Notes: generated from the letters alone by a model not told the origin. DNA of 64,000 bases from Planomonospora sp. ID82291 (GCF_015711645.1 NZ_JABTEX010000002.1:1426001-1490000); one strand, 5' to 3'; positions 8,105 through 16,729 are shown, numbered from the stretch's first letter. Program-made: numbers and translations.

Positions 8105-9290
8105 CGTCCTCGTCCCCAAGCTGAACAACCAGGACACCGAGTACCTGGTCGTGGAGTGGCTCGTCGGCGACGGCGAGCCGGTGCGCGCCGGCGAGGCGGT
8201 GGCGGTCCTGGAGACCTCCAAGGCCGCCGACGAGATCGAGGCGGCCGCCTCCGGGCGGCTGGTCCACGTCGCGGCCAAGGACGCCTGGATCGCCCCGGGC
8301 GCCGTGCTGGCCCGCGTCGTCTCCGCGGACCCGGCCGACCCCGCCGGTCCTGCCGGTCCTGCCGACCCCGCCGGTCCTGCCGACCCCGCCGGTCCCGCCG
8401 CGGACGCGGCGCAGGAGCCCGCGGCCTCCCTGATCACCGGCCCGGCCCGGTCCGCGATGGAGGAGCTGGACGTTTCCGAGGAGCAGGTGCTGGCGCTGGG
8501 ACTGCCCCTGGTCCGCCGGGTGGACGTCGAGCGCCTCGCCGCCGCACGGGCCCCGGCCGAGAGCCGGGGCGAGGCCGGGCGGTACGAGCTGCCGCGGGTG
8601 CAGCGGGCCGTGGCCCGCGCCGTCGCCCTGTCCCACAGGACCGTTCCGGCCGCGTACGCCGTGATGCGCTTCGACGTCGGGCAGGCGCTGGAGCGGGCCC
8701 GCGCGCTCACCCGCGAGGTGCGCCGGCCGGTCGGGCTGCCGGAGCTGTTCGTGCAGGCCGTGGCCGGGCTGCACGGGAGCTTCCCGCTGCTGTTCGCCTC
8801 GGTGGAGGACCCGGCCGGGGACGCGCCTGGGGACACCGCCGGGAACGCGACCGGGCGTACGCCCGGATGGGCGGGGCCGGTGGTCCGGCTCTCCGCCGCC
8901 CCTCTCGTCGGGGTCACCTTCGACCTGGGCGAGGGCCTGTACGTGCCGGTCGTCCGCGAGACCGGCTCGCTGCGCGAGATCGCCGCCACGCTGATGCGCC
9001 ACCGGCTGGCCGCCGCGTCCGGCGGTTTCCGGGAGCAGGACCTGGCCGGGGCGAACATCACGGTCACCCTGCACACCGACGCCGACGTGATCCTGGCCGT
9101 CCCGATCGTCCTGCCCGGCACGTCCGCCGCCCTCGCGGTGACCTCCCCGCGGCCGGAGACCGTCCTGGCGGCCGACGGCTCGGTGACGGTGCGGACCGTC
9201 GCCGACATCGGCCTGGCCTACGACCACCGCCTCGTCAACGGCCGGGACGCCGCACTGTTCCTGGCCGCCCTCCGCCGGGAGATCGAATGA
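8097..9290 (+). CDS. 2-oxo acid dehydrogenase E2 (lipoyl acyltransferase)
   Basis: 397 residues. The GTG at 8097 has GGGAGG 7 nt before it and overlaps the E1 beta stop. Domains: lipoyl domain at residues 1-77 with the lipoyl Lys42 in ETSKAADE; an Ala-Pro-Gly linker made of repeated ADPAGP units at about 78-103; a peripheral subunit-binding domain at about 115-150; and a catalytic acyltransferase domain to the end. The catalytic motif, normally DHRxxDG, reads DHRLVNG here: His377 is present but Asp381 is replaced by Asn. In this setting the acyl acceptor may be the free carrier protein at 5895 rather than CoA; that is inference. Stop overlaps the ATG of the terminal synthetase (ATGA). Confidence 0.9.
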   Translation: MADVLVPKLNNQDTEYLVVEWLVGDGEPVRAGEAVAVLETSKAADEIEAAASGRLVHVAAKDAWIAPGAVLARVVSADPADPAGPAGPADPAGPADPAGPAADAAQEPAASLITGPARSAMEELDVSEEQVLALGLPLVRRVDVERLAAARAPAESRGEAGRYELPRVQRAVARAVALSHRTVPAAYAVMRFDVGQALERARALTREVRRPVGLPELFVQAVAGLHGSFPLLFASVEDPAGDAPGDTAGNATGRTPGWAGPVVRLSAAPLVGVTFDLGEGLYVPVVRETGSLREIAATLMRHRLAAASGGFREQDLAGANITVTLHTDADVILAVPIVLPGTSAALAVTSPRPETVLAADGSVTVRTVADIGLAYDHRLVNGRDAALFLAALRREIE

Positions 9291-12200
9291 CCGAGACCGC
9301 CCCGACCGCCCCGACCGCGTCGGCCGCACCGCTCACGCCTGCCGTACCGGTGCCGCCGTCGTCCGCGCCGCCTGCCGCGTCTGCCGCGTCCGCGCCGCCG
9401 GAGCTGTCGGACGCCAAGCGGGCGCTGCTCGCCCGGCGGCTGCGGCGGCGGGAGGAGACCCGCGCCGTCACCCCGCGCCCGCCCGGCACGCTCCCGCCGC
9501 TCTCCCACGCCCAGGAGCGCCTGTGGTTCCTGGAGCAGTACCGGCCGGGCCTGACCGTCTACACCGTCCCCGCCGTGGTGCGGCTGCGCTGCCCGCTGGA
9601 CGAGGGCGCCCTGCGCCGCGCCCTGGACGCGGTCGCCGCCCGCCACGAGGCGCTGCGGATGCGCTTCCCCACCACCGGGGACGGCATCCCCGAACTGGTG
9701 ATCGACGACCCCGGCCCGGTCCCGCTGGAGGTCGCCGAGGTCGCGGACCAGGACGCGGCGCTGGAGCTGTTCGACGCCGCGCTGGCCGTCCCGTTCGACC
9801 TGGAGCGCGGCCCGCTGCTGCGCGCCGTCCTGGCCAGGATCGCCCCGGACGACCACGTGCTGCTGGTGGCCGCCCACCACGCGGTCGTGGACGGCTGGTC
9901 CTACGACATCGTCTTCCGGGAACTGCTCGCCCTGTACGACGGCGAGACCCTCCCGCCGCCGCCGGTCGGCTACGGCGACTACGCCCTCTGGGAGCGCGGG
10001 CGGGACCTGAGCCGCGAGATCGGCCACTGGCGCGACCGGCTGGCCGGGCTGCCCGCGCTCGACCTGCCGACCGACCGGCCGCGCCCGGCCGAGCAGGGCC
10101 ACGAGGGCGCGGCGCTCGCCGTCCGGATCGACGCCGACCTCACCCGCCGCCTCGCCGACGTGGGCCGGAGCGTGAACGCGACGCCGTACATGACGCTGCT
10201 GGCGGCCTTCCAGGTGCTGCTGGCCCGCTACTCGGGGCAGACGGACTTCGGGATCGGCTCCCCGGTGGCCGGGCGCGTCCTGCCCGAGCTGGAGAACGTC
10301 ATCGGCATGTTCGTCAACACGCTGGTGCTCCGCGCGGACCTGGACGGCGATCCGCCGTTCACCGCGTTCCTGGACCGGGTCAGGGAGCGCACGCTGGACG
10401 CGCTCGCCCACGCCGAGCTGCCGTTCGACCGCCTGGTCAGCGAGCTGAACGTGGTGCGCGACGTCAGCCGCGCGCCGCTGGCCCAGGTCGCCTTCGCCCT
10501 GCAGAACTACGCCGACGGCGGGGACGACCCGCGACTGGCCCACCTGCCCGCACCGGTCAGGACCACCCGCCACGACCTGGCGCTGTACCTGTTCGAGACC
10601 CCGGAAGGACTGGTCGGGCACGTCACCTACAACACCGAGCTGTTCGACGCGGAGACCGTGGAACGGCTGGTCGCCCGGTTCGAGACGCTGCTGCGCTCCG
10701 TCGTCGCGGCCCCGGACACCCCGGTGGGGGAGCTGTCGCTGCTCTCGGACGACGAGCGGGACCTCGTGCTGCGCTTCGGGTCGGCCGCGGACCCGGAGCC
10801 GACCGGCCACCGCCTGCTCGGCGACATCCTGGCCGCCCAGGCCGCGCTGACCCCGGACGCCACCGCCGTGGTCTGCGCGCCGGCCGCCGGGGGCGTCCCG
10901 GACGGTTCCCCGGGCGGTTCCCCGGGCGCGGCCTTGAACGGTTCCCCGGGCGCGGCCTCGGACGGTTCCCCGGACGCGATCCCGCCGGGCGGCGTTCCCG
11001 CCTCCCTCACCTACGCCGAACTGGACCGCCGGTCGCGGGCGATCGCGGCGCTGCTGCGCCGGCGGTACGGCGTCGGCCCCGACGTCCGGGTGGGCGTCCT
11101 GCTCGACCGCTCCACCGACCTGGCCGCCGCCGTCCTCGGCGTGCTGGTCGCCGGCGGCGCCTACGTCCCGCTCGACCCCAAGCAGCCGCGCGACCGGCTG
11201 GCCCACATGCTCGCCGACTCCGGGGCGGTCGCCGTGCTGACCTCCTCCGCCGGCCGCGCGCTGGTCCCGGACGGCCACCCCGTGGTCTGCCTGGACGCCG
11301 AGGAGCTGACGGAGACCGCGTTCGACGACCCCGGCACCACCCCTGACCACCTGGCCTACGTGATCTACACCTCCGGCACGACCGGGCGGCCCAAGGGCGT
11401 CGGGGTGCAGCACCGGCAGGTGCTGAACTACCTGGCCGGGGTCCGGGAGCGCTTCGCCGTCGAGCCGGGATCGGTCTTCACCCTGCTCCAGTCGCTCTCC
11501 TTCGACTTCGGCGTGACGGTCTTCTACCTGTCGCTGCTCACCGGAGGAGAGCTGCACCTCCTCGACCCCCAGGCCCCGGTCGAGGAGCTCGCCGGGACGC
11601 TGGGCCGCACCGACTACCTGAAGATGACCCCCTCGCACCTCGCCTCGCTGCTCGCCGGAGCCGATCCCCGCGACCTGCTCCCGCGCCGGCTGCTCATCCT
11701 CGGCGGCGAGGCCTCCGCCTGGTCGTGGGCCAGGGAGCTGGCCGGGCACACGCCGGTGGCCAACCACTACGGGCCCACCGAGGCCACCGTCGGCGTGGCG
11801 ACCCACGCCGTCACCGCCGCCCCCGAGACCGCGTCCGCCCTGCCGGTCGGCGGGCCGCTGCCCGGCGTCCGGCTCTACGTGCTGGACGAGCACCTGCGGC
11901 CGGTCCCGCCCGGCATGACCGGGGAGATCCACATCGGCGGCGACCGCCTGGCCCGCGGCTACCTCGGGCAGCCCGGCCTGACCGCCGACCGCTTCCTGCC
12001 CGACCCGTACGGCGCGCCCGGCGCCCGCATGTACCGCACCGGCGACCTCGGCCGCTGGCTGCCCACCGGGGAGCTGTGCTTCCTGGGCCGCCGCGACCTG
12101 CAGGTCAAGGTCCGCGGCTACCGCGTGGAGCTGTCGGAGATCGAGTCCGTCCTCACCGACCTGGAGGGGATCGAGCAGGCCGTCGTGGAGCTGCGCGGCG

Positions 12201-15034
12201 ACCGGCTGGTCGGCTACCTCGTCGGGGAGCCGATCCCCGTCCGGGAGCTGCGCGCCCGGCTCGCCGACCGCCTCCCCGAGTACATGATCCCGGGGCGCTT
12301 CGTCCGGCTGGACGAGCTGCCGCTGAAGTCGCACGGCAAGGTCGACCGCGCCCGGCTCCCCGAGCCCGGCGACGAGCGCCCGGACCACGAGGCCGGGTTC
12401 GCGCCGCCGCAGACCCCGCTGGAGGAGGGCATCGCGCAGGTGTGGGCCGAGGTCCTGGGACTGGCCCGGGTCGGCGCGCTGGACGACTTCTTCGAGCTGG
12501 GCGGGCACTCGCTGCTCGCCGCCCAGGTGGTCGCCCGGCTGCGCCGGGTCCTGCCCCCCGGCGGGCGTCAGATCGGCATCCTGGACCTGTTCAAGCACCG
12601 GACCGTCCGCGGGCTCGCCGAGCTCGCCGAGACCGACGCGGGCGGGCCCCGCGCCCTCCTGCACCGCCTCACCCCGGCCCGGAGCGCCGCCGCGACGCTG
12701 GTCTGCGTGCCGTACAACGGCGGGAGCGCGGCCGTCTACCAGCCGCTGGCCGACGCGCTGCCGCACGACTGGGCGCTGCACGCGGTGGCCGTCCCCGGCC
12801 AGGAGCTGGGGCTCGCCGAGGAGACCCGGCCGGTGGCCGAGGTCGCCGAGGGCTGCGCGGCGGAGATCCTCGCCGGGATCCGGGGCCCGGTCGTGCTGTA
12901 CGGCCACTGCGGGCTCGGCGTCATGCTCACCGTGGAGATCGCCCGGCGGCTGGAGGCGGCCGGGCGGCCCGTCGAGGCCGTCTACCTGGGCGGGATCTTC
13001 CCCTTCGCCCGGCCCTCGTCCCTGCTGGGCCGGATCGCCGACCTGGTCGACCGGTTCCGCGGCGACCAGGCGTGGGCCAACGCGCTGCGGGCCGCCGGGC
13101 TCGACGTCGACGAGCTCAGCCGCGAGGAGCTCAAACTGATCATCGACAACCGGCGGGAGGGCACCCGGGAGACCGAGCGCTACTTCACCCGGCTGCTGGC
13201 CGAGGGCGTCGAACCGCTCCGGGCGCCGATCGTCTCCGTCGTGGGCGAGCGCGACCCGGCGACGGAGTTCTACCAGGAGCGCTACCCCGAGTGGCACCTG
13301 CTGTCCGGCTGCGCCGCGCTGGTCGTCCTCGACGAGGCGGGGCACTTCTACCTGAAGTACCGGGCGGAGGAGCTGGCCGCCGTCGTCACCGCCGTCCACC
13401 CGGCCGTCGCCTCCGGTGACACGGCGGGCCTGGAGCGCACCGATCGGGCGACCTGGTGGCTGGAGGGCGTCTCCCGGCGGCCCCCGGTCGCTTCGGACGG
13501 TCCGGCCGCTTCGGGTGCCCCGGGTGCCCTGGACGGCACGGACCGGACGGACCCGACGGACCCGACGGACCCGACGGGCGCGTCGATCCGGAGGGGAGCG
13601 GAGCCCCCGCCGGACGCGGGCCGGCGCGGAGCCGGGACGCCCGCCGGACCGGCGCCGAGCATGAAGCGGTTCGGCGCGGTGGCCGCCGGGCAGCTCGTGT
13701 CGATCGTCGGCTCGTCGCTGACCGAGTTCGCGGTCCCGCTGTGGATCTACATCACCACCGGGTCGCTGGTGGACTTCGCGCTCTTCTCGGTCCTGGCGCT
13801 GCTGCCCGGCATGCTGGTCTCCCCGCTCGCCGGCGCGCTCGTCGACCGCCACGACCGGCGGCGCGTCATGCTCGCGGGGGACGTCGGCGCGTTCGGCACG
13901 CAGCTCGCCCTCGGCGTGCTGCTGTGGACCGGGAACCTGCAGATCTGGCACGTCTACCCGCTGCTGGCGGTGCTCTCCGTCGCGCTCGCCTTCCAGCGCC
14001 TGGCCTACGCCTCCGCCATCCCGCAGCTCGTCCCCAAGCGCTTCCTCGGCCACGCCAACGGCGTGGTCCAGATGGTCACCGGTACGGCGCAGCTCGTCGT
14101 CCCGCTGGTCGCGGTCGGGCTGATGGCGGGGATCGGGCTGGAGGGCATCCTCGTCGTGGACGTCGTCTCCTACGCGTTCGCGATCACGGTGCTGCTCCTG
14201 GTCCGCTTCCCGAAGACGATGGCGTGGCGGCGGCGGGAGTCGCTGACCGCCGAGATGGTCGAGGGCTGGCGCTTCTCCTGGGGCAACCCGTGGTTCCGCG
14301 GCATGCTCGTCTTCTTCGTGGTGCTGAACGTCTTCCTGTCCCCGCTGTTCCTGCTCGTCTCACCGCTCGTGCTGGGCTTCGCCACCCTCGACGACGTGGG
14401 CCGCGTCGCGTTCTGCGGCGGGCTGGGCGTGCTCCTCGGCGGTCTGGTGATGACGGTGTGGGGCGGCCCGCGCCGCCTGCGGATGCGCGGCGTGCTGCTC
14501 GCCACGCTCGCCCTCGGCGTCTTCTGCCTGGTCACCGGCGTTCGGCAGGATCTGGTGGTCATCGCGGCGGGCGCGTTCGGCATGTCGTTCTGGCTGACCG
14601 TGCTCAACGGCGTCTACGCCACGATCGTCCAGGTCAAGGTGCCGCAGCGCTTCCACGGCCGGGTCATGGCGCTCAACCAGCTCGTCGCCTGGTCCACGCT
14701 GCCGATCGGCTTCGGCCTGGTCGCGCCGTACGGCACCGCCCTGTTCGAACCGCTGCTGCTGCCCGGAGGCCCGCTGGCCGGCACCGTCGGCGTCGTCATC
14801 GGCACCGGCGAGGGCCGCGGCATCGGCCTGATGTACGTGCTGTTCGCGGTCGCGATCGCGGTCACCGCGCTGGTCGCCATGCGGACCCGGACGCTGTCCC
14901 GGTTCGACGCCGACATGCCGGACGCGCTCCCGGACGACCTGGTCGGCCTGCGGGCGGTCCAGGGGCGCGCGGAGCCGGTCGGCGCGGTGCGGCCGGCGGA
15001 GCCCGCCGGGGAGGAGGCCGTGCTCCGGGGGTGA
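9287..15034 (+). CDS. NRPS C-A-PCP-TE fused to MFS transporter (Asp predicted)
   Basis: 1915 residues in one uninterrupted frame, ATG overlapping the E2 stop. Order: Pro/Ala-rich leader (1-60); condensation domain (LSHAQERLWFLEQY from about 71, HHAVVDGW at about 197); adenylation domain (about 505-1040; YTSGTTGRPKG, YGPTEAT, YRTGDLG, GKVDR); carrier domain with Ser1075 in LGGHSL; thioesterase (about 1110-1370); a TDPTDPT-type linker; then a membrane transporter from about 1459 to the end with MFS motif A (GALVDRHDRRR). Specificity residues read by eye DFTKIGHVG, near the aspartate code DLTKVGHIG. The thioesterase nucleophile motif is GHCGLG, so Cys1208 replaces Ser; the acid (GERD) and His (GHFYL) remain. 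The ATG at 13661 lacks a ribosome site, favouring true fusion. Terminal module: adds the last residue, releases the product and probably exports it. Confidence 0.93.
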   Translation: MTETAPTAPTASAAPLTPAVPVPPSSAPPAASAASAPPELSDAKRALLARRLRRREETRAVTPRPPGTLPPLSHAQERLWFLEQYRPGLTVYTVPAVVRLRCPLDEGALRRALDAVAARHEALRMRFPTTGDGIPELVIDDPGPVPLEVAEVADQDAALELFDAALAVPFDLERGPLLRAVLARIAPDDHVLLVAAHHAVVDGWSYDIVFRELLALYDGETLPPPPVGYGDYALWERGRDLSREIGHWRDRLAGLPALDLPTDRPRPAEQGHEGAALAVRIDADLTRRLADVGRSVNATPYMTLLAAFQVLLARYSGQTDFGIGSPVAGRVLPELENVIGMFVNTLVLRADLDGDPPFTAFLDRVRERTLDALAHAELPFDRLVSELNVVRDVSRAPLAQVAFALQNYADGGDDPRLAHLPAPVRTTRHDLALYLFETPEGLVGHVTYNTELFDAETVERLVARFETLLRSVVAAPDTPVGELSLLSDDERDLVLRFGSAADPEPTGHRLLGDILAAQAALTPDATAVVCAPAAGGVPDGSPGGSPGAALNGSPGAASDGSPDAIPPGGVPASLTYAELDRRSRAIAALLRRRYGVGPDVRVGVLLDRSTDLAAAVLGVLVAGGAYVPLDPKQPRDRLAHMLADSGAVAVLTSSAGRALVPDGHPVVCLDAEELTETAFDDPGTTPDHLAYVIYTSGTTGRPKGVGVQHRQVLNYLAGVRERFAVEPGSVFTLLQSLSFDFGVTVFYLSLLTGGELHLLDPQAPVEELAGTLGRTDYLKMTPSHLASLLAGADPRDLLPRRLLILGGEASAWSWARELAGHTPVANHYGPTEATVGVATHAVTAAPETASALPVGGPLPGVRLYVLDEHLRPVPPGMTGEIHIGGDRLARGYLGQPGLTADRFLPDPYGAPGARMYRTGDLGRWLPTGELCFLGRRDLQVKVRGYRVELSEIESVLTDLEGIEQAVVELRGDRLVGYLVGEPIPVRELRARLADRLPEYMIPGRFVRLDELPLKSHGKVDRARLPEPGDERPDHEAGFAPPQTPLEEGIAQVWAEVLGLARVGALDDFFELGGHSLLAAQVVARLRRVLPPGGRQIGILDLFKHRTVRGLAELAETDAGGPRALLHRLTPARSAAATLVCVPYNGGSAAVYQPLADALPHDWALHAVAVPGQELGLAEETRPVAEVAEGCAAEILAGIRGPVVLYGHCGLGVMLTVEIARRLEAAGRPVEAVYLGGIFPFARPSSLLGRIADLVDRFRGDQAWANALRAAGLDVDELSREELKLIIDNRREGTRETERYFTRLLAEGVEPLRAPIVSVVGERDPATEFYQERYPEWHLLSGCAALVVLDEAGHFYLKYRAEELAAVVTAVHPAVASGDTAGLERTDRATWWLEGVSRRPPVASDGPAASGAPGALDGTDRTDPTDPTDPTGASIRRGAEPPPDAGRRGAGTPAGPAPSMKRFGAVAAGQLVSIVGSSLTEFAVPLWIYITTGSLVDFALFSVLALLPGMLVSPLAGALVDRHDRRRVMLAGDVGAFGTQLALGVLLWTGNLQIWHVYPLLAVLSVALAFQRLAYASAIPQLVPKRFLGHANGVVQMVTGTAQLVVPLVAVGLMAGIGLEGILVVDVVSYAFAITVLLLVRFPKTMAWRRRESLTAEMVEGWRFSWGNPWFRGMLVFFVVLNVFLSPLFLLVSPLVLGFATLDDVGRVAFCGGLGVLLGGLVMTVWGGPRRLRMRGVLLATLALGVFCLVTGVRQDLVVIAAGAFGMSFWLTVLNGVYATIVQVKVPQRFHGRVMALNQLVAWSTLPIGFGLVAPYGTALFEPLLLPGGPLAGTVGVVIGTGEGRGIGLMYVLFAVAIAVTALVAMRTRTLSRFDADMPDALPDDLVGLRAVQGRAEPVGAVRPAEPAGEEAVLRG

Positions 15035-15050
15035 GGACCGTGCTCCGGGG
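15018..15050. repeat. 13-bp direct repeat across the NRPS stop
   Basis: CCGTGCTCCGGGG occurs at 15018-15030 and 15038-15050 with the TGA stop of the terminal synthetase between them; flanking GAGG is also shared. Another stop-spanning duplication. Confidence 0.75.
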
Positions 15051-15083
15051 CGGGGACGGGGCCGCCCCCGGGAACGCGTGCGG

Positions 15084-15644
15084 TCAGCCGGGTGTGCCGA
15101 GGACCCCGTCCGCCAGCCGGGTCAGGCCGGCCGTGATCTGCTCGGCGGTCAGGCCGCGGTCGTCGCGCTGGAAGCCGTACACCTCGGGGGCGAGCGGGGC
15201 CAGGAGGGGCTCCACCAGCGCGTCGGGGTCCGGCACGTCCGCGGCGACGAGCAGGGACCGCACGTGCGCCCGCCAGAACCCGTACGCCCCCGTCGTGAAC
15301 CGCGACCGGCCGGTCTCGGCGCCGAGGACCAGGTGGGCGTGGTCGTCGAGCAGTCGCACCATGGCGGCGTAGAAGGCCGCCAGGCGGGCCGCGGGGGGCG
15401 CGCCGGGTCCCAGCGGGGGAGCGCCGCGCAGCAACTCCTCCTGCAGCGCGCGCTCGTGTTCGTCGAGGAGGGCCAGGGCGATCGCGGCCCGGTCCGGATA
15501 GCGCCGGTAGAGGGTCCCGCGGCCCACCCCCGCGGCGCGCGCGATGTCGTCCATGGTGACGTTCGGCGCGCCCTCGGCGGCGAACAGGCGCTCGGCCGCC
15601 TCCAGGATCCTGGCGCGGTTGCGTGCGGCGTCGGCTCTCTCCAT
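15084..15644 (-). CDS. TetR family transcriptional repressor
   Basis: 186 residues from the ATG at 15644 (MERADAARNR). The N-terminal helix-turn-helix is complete: ILEAAERLFAAEG, VTMDDIARAAGVGRGTLYRRY at about residues 8-50. The C-terminal ligand domain is ordinary in length. It is divergent from the azoreductase gene, and two similar palindromic sites lie in the 79-bp gap, so it most likely represses the azoreductase-SMR pair and itself. An upstream in-frame ATG at 15656 would add four residues. Ligand unknown; the neighbours suggest quinone, azo or cationic compounds. Confidence 0.92.
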   Translation of the reverse strand: MERADAARNRARILEAAERLFAAEGAPNVTMDDIARAAGVGRGTLYRRYPDRAAIALALLDEHERALQEELLRGAPPLGPGAPPAARLAAFYAAMVRLLDDHAHLVLGAETGRSRFTTGAYGFWRAHVRSLLVAADVPDPDALVEPLLAPLAPEVYGFQRDDRGLTAEQITAGLTRLADGVLGTPG

Positions 15645-15660
15645 GGGACGGAGCATATAT

Positions 15661-15711
15661 GGACACGGCGTCCGCTTCCTTGCTACGGTCAAGTGGACGC
15701 AGTGTCCACTT
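15661..15711. promoter_or_regulatory. Two TetR-type operators, GGAC-N5-GTCC
   Basis: Site 1 is GGAC at 15661-15664 and GTCC at 15670-15673. Site 2 is a longer perfect palindrome with arms AAGTGGAC (15691-15698) and GTCCACTT (15704-15711) around a 5-nt centre. The two share the same core and centre length and are 34 bp apart, so they lie roughly on the same DNA face. Site 1 is 16 nt from the tetR start and site 2 is 12 nt from the azoreductase start. Confidence 0.75.
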
Positions 15712-15723
15712 AATGGAGTGATC

Positions 15724-16368
15724 ATGAGCCATCTGCTGCACCTGGACGCCAGCGCCCGGCGTCGTTCGATCTCCCGGGAGCTCTCCGCGGCGTTCGCCCG
15801 GGCCTGGCGTACGGCACATCCGGACGGCGGTTACACCTACCGCGATCTGGCGGCCGACCCCGTACCGCACATCGGCGAGGCGTGGACCGAGCTGTGCGAT
15901 CACGTGCTGGCGCACGGCATCACCGACGTCGGCCGCTACCGGGAGGCCGTGCGGACTCCCGGGCAGGAGGAGGCCTGGGCCGTCCTCGCCCCGCTCCTGG
16001 ACGAGCTGGTGGCCGCCGACGTGGTGCTCATCGGCACGCCGATGTACAACTACTCGGTCCCCTCGGCGCTCAAGGCCTGGCTCGACCAGGTGACCTTCCC
16101 GAAGATGTCGCTGTCCGGGCGCCGGTTCGTGGTGGCCGGCGCCCGCGGCGGCGCCTACGGGCCCGGCACCCCGCGCGAACCGTTCGACCACCAGGAGCGC
16201 TACCTGCGGGACTTCTTCAAGGGGCACTTCGGCGTCGAGGACGTCGCGTTCGTCCACGCCGAGCTGGCCAACGCCCTGATCGACCCGGCCCTGGCGCACC
16301 TGCGCGACGCGCAGGACGCCTCGCGGGCCGAGGCCCGGGTGCGGATCCTCGCGGAGGCCCGGAGATGA
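15724..16368 (+). CDS. FMN-dependent NADH-azoreductase (AzoR-like)
   Basis: 214 residues. Cytosolic flavodoxin-fold reductase that uses NADH to reduce quinones or azo compounds by two electrons. LLHLDASARRRSISREL is the N-terminal phosphate-binding region; TPMYNYSVPSALKAWLDQV at about residues 100-120 is the family FMN/substrate segment. ATG at 15724 has GGAG 5 nt upstream. Stop overlaps the start of the SMR gene (ATGA), so the two are translated together. Probably induced when the TetR protein encoded divergently releases its sites. Confidence 0.92.
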   Translation: MSHLLHLDASARRRSISRELSAAFARAWRTAHPDGGYTYRDLAADPVPHIGEAWTELCDHVLAHGITDVGRYREAVRTPGQEEAWAVLAPLLDELVAADVVLIGTPMYNYSVPSALKAWLDQVTFPKMSLSGRRFVVAGARGGAYGPGTPREPFDHQERYLRDFFKGHFGVEDVAFVHAELANALIDPALAHLRDAQDASRAEARVRILAEARR

Positions 16369-16676
16369 GCTGGGCCCTGCTGCTGCTCGCCGGGCTGGTG
16401 GAGATCGCCTGGTCGCAGAGCATCAAGCCGACGGAGAACTTCACCCGGCCGGTGCCGACCCTGGTCTGCTTCGCGCTGGCCGCCGGCGCGGTCTGGCTGC
16501 TCTCCAAGGCGATGGACGACATCCCGGTCGGCACCGCCTACGCCGTCTTCACCGGCATCGGAGCCGTCGGGGCGATCACCTTCGGCGTCGTGCTGAACGG
16601 CGACCCCCTCGGCGCGGGCCGCCTCGCCGCCCTCGCGCTGATCGTCGGCGGCATCGTCCTCGCCAGGCTCGCCTGA
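16365..16676 (+). CDS. Small multidrug resistance (SMR) transporter
   Basis: 103 residues with four predicted membrane helices, the normal size for EmrE/SugE-type proteins that export cations in exchange for protons. The key membrane Glu is in GLVEIAW near residue 13, followed by the family's K-T-x-x-FTRP loop and the GTAYAVFTGIGAVG helix. The form of the first loop is nearer SugE (guanidinium or quaternary ammonium) than EmrE. Cotranscribed with the azoreductase by ATGA overlap. Confidence 0.92.
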   Translation: MSWALLLLAGLVEIAWSQSIKPTENFTRPVPTLVCFALAAGAVWLLSKAMDDIPVGTAYAVFTGIGAVGAITFGVVLNGDPLGAGRLAALALIVGGIVLARLA

Positions 16677-16713
16677 CGCGTCGCCGTCACCGGCGGACCG
16701 GCGGACCGGCGGT

Positions 16714-16729
16714 GCTCCGGAGGCGGAGC
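16714..16729. terminator. Short hairpin between convergent genes
   Basis: GCTCCG (16714-16719) and CGGAGC (16724-16729) flank GAGG, downstream of three tandem CCGGCGGA units. It sits between the SMR gene and the convergent membrane protein gene. Stem is short and there is no T run, so function is uncertain. Confidence 0.3.

Noticed and set aside
9218-14053. 1611-codon minus-strand open frame opposite the NRPS
   Set aside because: Mirror frame of a high-GC gene; the plus strand has full C-A-PCP-TE motifs.
13661-15034. MFS transporter as a separate gene
   Set aside because: The frame is continuous with the thioesterase, and the ATG at 13661 has no ribosome site at a usable distance.
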